A stretch of DNA of 64,000 bases from Pollenia angustigena (taxonomy: Eukaryota > Arthropoda > Insecta > Diptera > Polleniidae). A program made the position numbers and the translations under genes. This document shows, piece after piece, positions 58,420 through 64,000 of this stretch; positions within the stretch are counted from its first letter, which is position 1, and the number at the start of each line of letters is the position of its first letter. The DNA is taken from positions 104,556,151 through 104,620,150 of the forward strand of contig OV884060.1 in the NCBI GenBank assembly GCA_930367215.1, in the 5' to 3' direction. The notes beneath the pieces are model-generated. The model worked only from the letters and a program-made list of their open reading frames with translations, did not search any database and was not told the origin of the DNA.

Positions 58420-58820
58420 CTTCGTATATTAAATATGAACTAACAATAATTAATCAAATCTTAGCCTAATACTTTATTTTATGTCCTGCCAGTGCCAGAC
58501 AAAATTTTTTTCATCACGGGTTCTGTTCACTTATATACTTAGGTGTTTATCGCTCATCTAATTGGGTAAGTGCTGCAGTGTCTCTTCTTCTTAAGCGAAT
58601 GTGGCCGCCATGATTTAAAATATTTCGAGCTAGTGGATTTGGGTGTTGTTCATGCCTTTTTAAATATTTTATTGCATATTTTGTAATCATAGGTTTAACT
58701 AATGGCACATTGAGATCCTTATGAATGTTCGAAGAAGTTTATTTTGGCACCTTTGAATTTTTTCGATATTGGAGGCCGAGGCAGTGCCCCATCACTGAAT
58801 ACCATAGCAGCAGATTGGCT

Positions 58821-60140
58821 TTAAGATAGAGTTGTAAAGTAGAAGCTTGCAATCGAGACTAAGGACAGAATTTCTTCCAATAAGCCAATGAATTTGAATG
58901 GTTTAATTTTAATTTGAGTTAATTTTGCCTCTATATGGCATTTCCACTTTAATCGCCGATCCAGATGTATACCGAGATATTTTAGATGCGAATGTTGAGG
59001 AAATATTTGATTATTGATTGTAATAGGGGGGCAAGATTCCCGGCGCAAAGTGAATGTTATATGTACGCATTTTTGCTCATTGACCATTATCCTCCATTGT
59101 CTTAACCATATTTCTAGTTGAAATATATGATGCTGTAAGTAACGCGATGCTTCATTACGATTTTCGTGGACGCTTAGAAAAGCTGTATCGTCTGCAAAGG
59201 TTGAAGTTTGTGTGTAGTTGCTTGTTGGCATGTCCGAAGTAAATTTTGCTGGTAAATTTTGCTTCAATTTATGTAATAAGCCTTCATGCCAGACCTTACC
59301 AAAAGCTTGCGAAACATCGATGAAGAATGCTGAGCAATATTTTTTTTCTTCAAATGCTTTTCTTATGACATTTACTATTCGATGAGTCTGTTCGATTGTG
59401 CTGTGTTTTCTTCTAAATCCGAACTGATGGTTTGGAATACATCTATTTTCACTTAAAATCGGTGTTAATTTTGAAACTAATAATTTCTCAAACAGCTTTG
59501 ACATATTTGATAATAAGCTAATAGGCCTATAAGACTCAACTTTTGTATGATCTTTCCCTGGCTTTGGTATCATGGTAACTAAGGAAACCTTCCATTTTTG
59601 AGGATAGTATTCAAGGCGTAAAAAAGCATTAAAAATAACAAGAATAATTTTCTTTGCTATGCGAGGTAGCTCCAAAAGCATTTTATTACTGATTTTATCA
59701 ATACCAGGTGCCTTCTTAGTGTTTAAGTCACAAATAGCCTTTTCGATGTCTCTTATCTCAAATCTGAGGGGAATAGCTGCTCTAGCAGCAACAGGTGGTA
59801 ACTCGACCGCAATATTGTGAGATATATTTGGTGTAAATACGTTTTTCAAGTGACTAACAAACAGATTTCCTTTTTCAATATCGTTTCTTGCCCAACTACC
59901 ATTCAAGTTTCTTAATGGTGGCTTAGATATAACTGGCCTTTTAAGATTTCTACCTGCACGCCATAATGAGTAGTCAGATTGTCGAGTTGCATCAAGTTCC
60001 TTAAGATATTTTTCTAGAGAAGCCATTTTCTGATTCTGCAGTAACTTTCTTAGCCTTTTTGTGCACTCTTTTAATAAAATCTTAAGTTGCGGGGATCTGT
60101 AAAGTTGCCACTCTCTTCGAACTCTCCTTTTTTCAGTCAA
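58821..60140 (-). pseudogene. Jockey ORF2 reverse transcriptase, internally deleted
   Basis: The frame carries LVTMIPKPGKDHTKVESYRP, NHQFGFRRKHSTIEQTHRI, FFIDVSQAFGKVWHEGLLHK (motif A; the usual second Asp is Gly), STFADDTAFLS (motif C with catalytic Asp pair), and HLKYLGIHLDRRLKW. Between HKLKQNLP and SDMPTSNYTQ about 50-60 residues expected for jockey RTs, including the GVPQGSVLGP block, are missing without loss of frame. The frame also ends early compared with the 14696-14998 copy. Dead enzyme. Confidence 0.88.
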
Positions 60141-60262
60141 GAGCCGCTCGACATCTGAAGAATATATTTTTAATTTTTTTGGGGGTAACGCTGGAATGTT
60201 AAACAGCTAGTTTAAGATAACTGTCAAAGTTAACAATAGAGAGATCCACATTCTCCGGTGTA

Positions 60263-61039
60263 CTAAGCGGAATATTTTCTGTGCAATGGGCACTGAAATT
60301 TTTTATATTTTAACCAATTTATTTGTGTGGCTGGCGTCGCTAAGTAACCTGACGGAAATACAATTCTATTTGGGTTCGATATAGAAACAATTGTAGGTGT
60401 GTGGTCGGATGATAATTCTAAGGAAGCTTCAACATGAATCGTTTCTGTGGGGATGATTTTAACCACGCCAAAGTCGATAACATCTGGAATTTTTTGCTGA
60501 TCAGTAGGCCAATATGTTAGTTGCCCGCTCGCGACCACATTTAAACCCATTTTAGAGATTGTGTTAAACAAAACACGACCTTTTGGTGTTATAAGTCGTG
60601 ACCCCCAGAATGTATTATGTTTAGCGTTATAATCGCCAGCGGCCAAGAAACAGGGTCCTAATGAATTATAATATTTATAATATTGGCCTTCTGATATGGA
60701 AAATCTAGGTGGAGAGTATAAAGAAGAAATTACTATGTTTCGATTTAGCTCTTCAACACAAATTGTCGTTGCTTGCAGATAGTCTTCACGGTGATCACAC
60801 ATAAGGTAGTGTTTGACTCGGGTTTTTATCAAAATGGCAGAACCTCCACAAGCTCTATCTCGAGGGTCCTTGGTGTCATATAGTGTGTAACCATTAATTT
60901 AAAATGTGTTTCTTGAGGTCAGATGAGTTTCAGAAATCATAATAGCATCAATTAGTTTTTTTTTAGGAAAGTATTCTAGTTCATTTTTATGTTGGCGGAT
61001 ACCGTTTGCGTTCCAAAAACAAATTTTTAAACAGTTCAT
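60263..61039 (-). pseudogene. Jockey ORF2 AP-endonuclease domain
   Basis: From ATG at 61039: MNCLKICFWNANGIRQHKNE, IDAIMISETHL (catalytic Glu), GGSAILIKTRVKH, SLYSPP, AAGDYNAKHNTFWGS, DVIDFGVVK and SSDHTPTIVSI (SDH). This is the nicking endonuclease that starts target-primed reverse transcription. A TAA after RNTF breaks the N-terminal part, and the downstream RT lies in a different frame, so the ORF is split. Confidence 0.85.
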
Positions 61040-62355
61040 GGTTTGTTAAGTACAGCTTGCAATAACATCGATTGCATTCTAAGAATTTCCTGCATTTACC
61101 CATTGTGTTTGTAAAATTATTTACTGTTTGCACTAATGTTTCCATGGTTTTTTCTAGACGACTTAAATAAGAAACTGGAGTTTTATCATTACTTGGCGAG
61201 ACACCTTGCATTGGCACATGGTTTGATTTTAGGACGTTAGCATAAGAGGTTCTGTTATTATTAGGCTGCAGAGCCTGTATGTCATTAGTGGTTACTTAAT
61301 TTGTTACCTGAATTTGGGGAGGATTAGTTTTCGGTCAAACCGACCTCTTGATGATATTATATACAGGGCATCCTCTATAATTGGCAGTGTGATTACCGCC
61401 ACAGTTGCTACATTTTTTTTAACGTTGGGGTCGGTTTTAGACTTATCGCAAAGAACTGTGCCATGTAATTCACCACATACTACGTAAACAGAGGGTAAAT
61501 AGCAGTATGCCTTAGTATGACCATACTCTTGACAGTTTAAACATTGAACGGGACAATTTCTTTTGTGCGGCTCTTCTATAGTTATTCTTCTGTAGAGAAT
61601 ATATTTTAAATTGTAAATAGGATGTGTTTCTTTTTTTTAAAGTTTTACGTCGCCGGGTTCAAACTCCACTCGAAACAGTGGTTGGGGAATTTTTTCTCTA
61701 TTTTTAATATTTACTACATGTTTTACCTTGAAGCCTTTTTCTTCTAGGAATGTTTTTACCACTTCTGGGTCCACACATGAGTCAATACCCTTAATCACTA
61801 CCTGTAAACCTTTACTGCTTTTCAGTTGGTAGGTATAAAAGTTTTTTTTAAGTGTTTCAAAGTTGTTTATTATTTTGCGAAAATCATTCTCATGATTGAC
61901 TTGTATTTTTGTCTCGTTTATACTTCCACGCTTGATTTTTCACCTATCACCGATATCAAACTCTTTATGAGCTCATTTGAATTTTGCTCCCTAAGATATA
62001 TCGGAGGAGGCTTGGTCGATTTTATGACGTTTGGTGCTTCAGAGGATTCATCCTCCAGAATTGCAAAACGATTTTGAGAATTAATTTTATCAAAAGATGG
62101 TACTTTTGAGGCCGAAGCAACTGCTGCAGAGGTAGGGCTGCGTCCCCGTTTAAGCACTGTTATGTACCTGTCCATACCAACTTGTACTGTAGGCTTTTGA
62201 CAACTTTTTACAGAGGGGTTTTCCTTTGCATTTGTGTTTGAGTTCATGGTATCATTTCCCACTAAATTTGTTTTTGACGTCACGGCAATACTTGCTGGCC
62301 TGGCAACACTTGTCACCAAGTCTAGTTGTAGTTTTTTTAATGAGTCACTATCCAC
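60987..62355 (-). pseudogene. Jockey ORF1 (gag-like nucleic-acid-binding protein)
   Basis: It starts MDSDSLKKLQLDLVTSVARP. The middle has VVIKGIDSCVDPEVVKTFLE and NREKIPQPLFRVEF, an RRM-like region. Two zinc knuckles follow: CLNCQEYGHTKAYC (about 61500-61545) and CSNCGGNHTANYRGC (about 61375-61425). The C-terminal part is MPMQGVSPSNDKTPVSYLSR. A frame break near 61918 and several stops (about 61641, 61330, 61300) disrupt it. Such proteins package the RNA and target telomeres or chromatin in related fly elements. Confidence 0.8.
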
Positions 62356-62499
62356 CGTTTGTGTAAATACCGAGGGCGAGAGGAAACGTGTATGAATAAT
62401 TGGCTTAGCCGTTAGGTAGTTAATATTATTTTGTTTTGTTTATTTCTGCATTATTTTCATTTGCATGAACTAACACGTAAACGTTTCTTTCATTATACC

Positions 62500-63831
62500 C
62501 TTCACCACAATTAGTTGTGAAGAGGGTATATTAAGTTTGTCATTCCGTGTGAAACTTTTTTATTATTTATCTTAGACCCCATAAAGTATATATGTATATT
62601 CTGGGTCCTTGAGTAATTCTAAGTCGATGTGGCCATGTCCGTCTGTCTGTCCGGCTGTCCGTCTGTTGAAAACACGCTCACTTTCGAACAACTCAAAACA
62701 AATGAACAAACTTGGTGCCAAATTGCTTATAGTTATCCTAAGCAGTTTGGGATTGAAATCCAGCAAAATCGATTCAGTAGGACCAGAGCTATGAATCAAA
62801 ATGTGGAACCACCACCTAAAAAAAATGATAATTTTGTTAGAAAAAATAATATAAATGCTGGAACAAGGCACGAAATGAAATAAGATTTTGCAAAAATTTG
62901 TTTTATTTGACTGGAAATCATGCTGTTAAAGTTCGTGAAGATCCGTCCATAATTTACCCTAGGCCCCATATAAACCCTACTACCGGAAAACAGTTTAGTC
63001 GCCTAAAACCATAATTAATAACATATCGTCACAGTTTAAGATAATAATAACATCATACAGATATTACTCCTTAAACATTCGAACTGTCGGTGGAGGGTAT
63101 CAAAGATTTGGCACAGCCGAATAAAGCACTCTAACTTGTTTTGTCTTAGTGTTGTTTCACTGTTCGTACTCATGCAAAGAGTTGTTTTTGTTTTTAACCG
63201 TTTTGCTTTGCTTTTAACGACCACCTAAAAAAATTTTGTTACAAAAAATAACATAAATGCTGGAACAAGGCACGGAATGAGATAAGATTTTGCAAAAAAT
63301 TTTTTTTTATCGGACTGGAAATCACGCTGTTAAATTTCGTGAAGATCCGTCCATAATTTACCCTAAGCCCCATATAAACACTACTCCCGGAAAACAGTTT
63401 AGTACGCCTAAAGCCGTAAAAAATAACGCTAGCGTAACAAAATTTGGTACGTCACAGATTTTTAGGACTAGAAATGACACTGGGAAATTTCGTGACGATC
63501 GGTCAATAATTTACCTTAGGCCCCATATAAACCCTACTACCGGAAAACAGTTTAGTACGCCTAAAACCGTAAAAAATAATGCAATCATAACAAATTTTGG
63601 CTCGTCGCAGTTTTATAGGACTATAAATGATACTGTGAAATTTCGTGAAGATCGGTACATAATTTACCCTAGGCCCCATAGCAACGCTACTCCCGGAAAA
63701 CCATAATTAATAACAAATCGTCATAGTTTAAGATAATAATAACATCATACAGATATTCCTCCTTAAACATTCGAGCTGTCGGTGGAGGGTATCAAAGATT
63801 CGGCACAGCCGAATATAGCACTCTAACTTGT
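62500..63831 (+). repeat. Dispersed fly element with 153-bp tandem units
   Basis: It starts at a small stem ('tataccct...gagggtata'), then a 'gtccgtctgtctgtccg' tract, then units of 153 bp marked by 'aaatttcgtgaagatc' at about 63332, 63485 and 63638. The edge 'gagggtatcaaagattcggc' appears twice (63046-63141, 63737-63831), because about 410 bp (62808-63140 region) is duplicated. A minus-strand copy is at 22490-23780, and its edge occurs at 1-100. The 138-codon frame 63290-63706 is a reading of the tandem units, not a demonstrated protein. Confidence 0.7.
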
Positions 63832-63891
63832 TTTTTGTCGATAGTCTAAGAATGATGTCGACCAACTATCGTTCCGAATCAAAAAATTTGC

Positions 63892-64000
63892 GTTAGAATG
63901 GCATCGATTTGTTTTTGAACCAGACGAGCTTAAGGAAGGCATTATTGTTAAAATACCTAAGAAAGGTGACTTAACAAATTGCAACAACTGGCGGGGAATC
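63892..64000 (+). pseudogene. Fragment of a non-LTR reverse transcriptase (runs off window)
   Basis: The frame reads LEWHRFVFEPDELKEGIIVK, then IPKKGDLTNCNNWRGI at the window edge. This is the 'EGIIVKIPKKGDLxxCxNWRGI' block at the start of the RT domain of some non-LTR retrotransposons and is different from the jockey copy. It is joined upstream to unrelated repeat sequence, so it is 5'-truncated. What follows lies outside the window. Confidence 0.75.

Larger units (their letters stand above)
58420..62370 (-). mobile_element. Jockey-clade non-LTR retrotransposon, near full length, inactivated
   Basis: On the minus strand it runs ORF1 (gag-like, zinc knuckles), then ORF2 (AP endonuclease, reverse transcriptase), then a 3' UTR ending in A-rich sequence near 58420. 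ORF1 and ORF2 overlap at about 60987-61039. Several stops, frameshifts and one internal RT deletion inactivate it. A 3' copy of the same family is at 13205-14998. Confidence 0.85.

Noticed and set aside
63290..63706. 138-codon frame with an internally repeated peptide
   Set aside because: It is the translation of 153-bp tandem units; the period keeps the frame open without selection.
1..63831. Identical edges at both ends of the window suggesting one giant element
   Set aside because: The edge belongs to a short dispersed repeat with several copies; the content between is a mosaic of unrelated insertions and host genes.
1..64000. CRISPR arrays, operons, rRNA genes
   Set aside because: None seen; direct repeats here are transposon-internal and irregular, and the gene structure is eukaryotic.

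Overview
The window looks like AT-rich nuclear DNA of a higher (probably calyptrate) fly. Three things point there: the two host genes have spliced, insect-like exons; jockey-type retrotransposons, Helitrons and mariner/hAT/PIF-Harbinger relics are dense; and it carries dispersed repeats with the 'accatagggtata / tataccctccacc' and 'gtcgggcttgaccgactata' style edges that I associate with calyptrate fly genomes. No bacterial or organellar features were seen. The species cannot be named from the sequence.

Host genes. Only two are convincing. (1) On the minus strand at 8687-9539 is the first coding exon of a hexokinase. It ends at a clean GT donor, and no continuation exon was found in the 8.6 kb below it, so the rest of the gene is probably outside the window. 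(2) On the plus strand at 46227-49749 are nine exons of an AGGF1-type gene (OCRE, then a charged region, FHA and G-patch). Its N-terminal exon(s) were not found, and there is a one-base phase conflict at the exon 3 / exon 4 junction.

Everything else is transposon-derived. 789-6060 is a PIF/Harbinger-like element (TTA duplications) that has been hit by a TA-flanked MITE and by a 4.0 kb long-inverted-repeat element (8-bp duplications). The latter carries an internal mariner relic and a perfect 59-bp-arm palindrome. 10-29 kb holds many small inverted-repeat elements, several with exact target-site duplications, a 335-bp Helitron, and a 5'-truncated jockey copy split by an hAT element. 29.6-38.4 kb contains two diverged relics of a RAG1/Transib-like DDE transposase in opposite orientations. 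52.8-57.7 kb is a Helitron split by a 2.6 kb inverted-repeat element and by an hAT MITE, and it retains a Helitron helicase C-terminus. 58.4-62.4 kb is a nearly full-length but broken jockey-clade retrotransposon on the minus strand. The right edge is a dispersed element with a 153-bp tandem repeat, followed by a fragment of another non-LTR reverse transcriptase.

The host genes show no sign of working together. I did not find an obviously new functional system. The most notable items are the RAG1-like transposase pair, the nested insertions with readable duplications, and the frame conflict in the AGGF1 gene.
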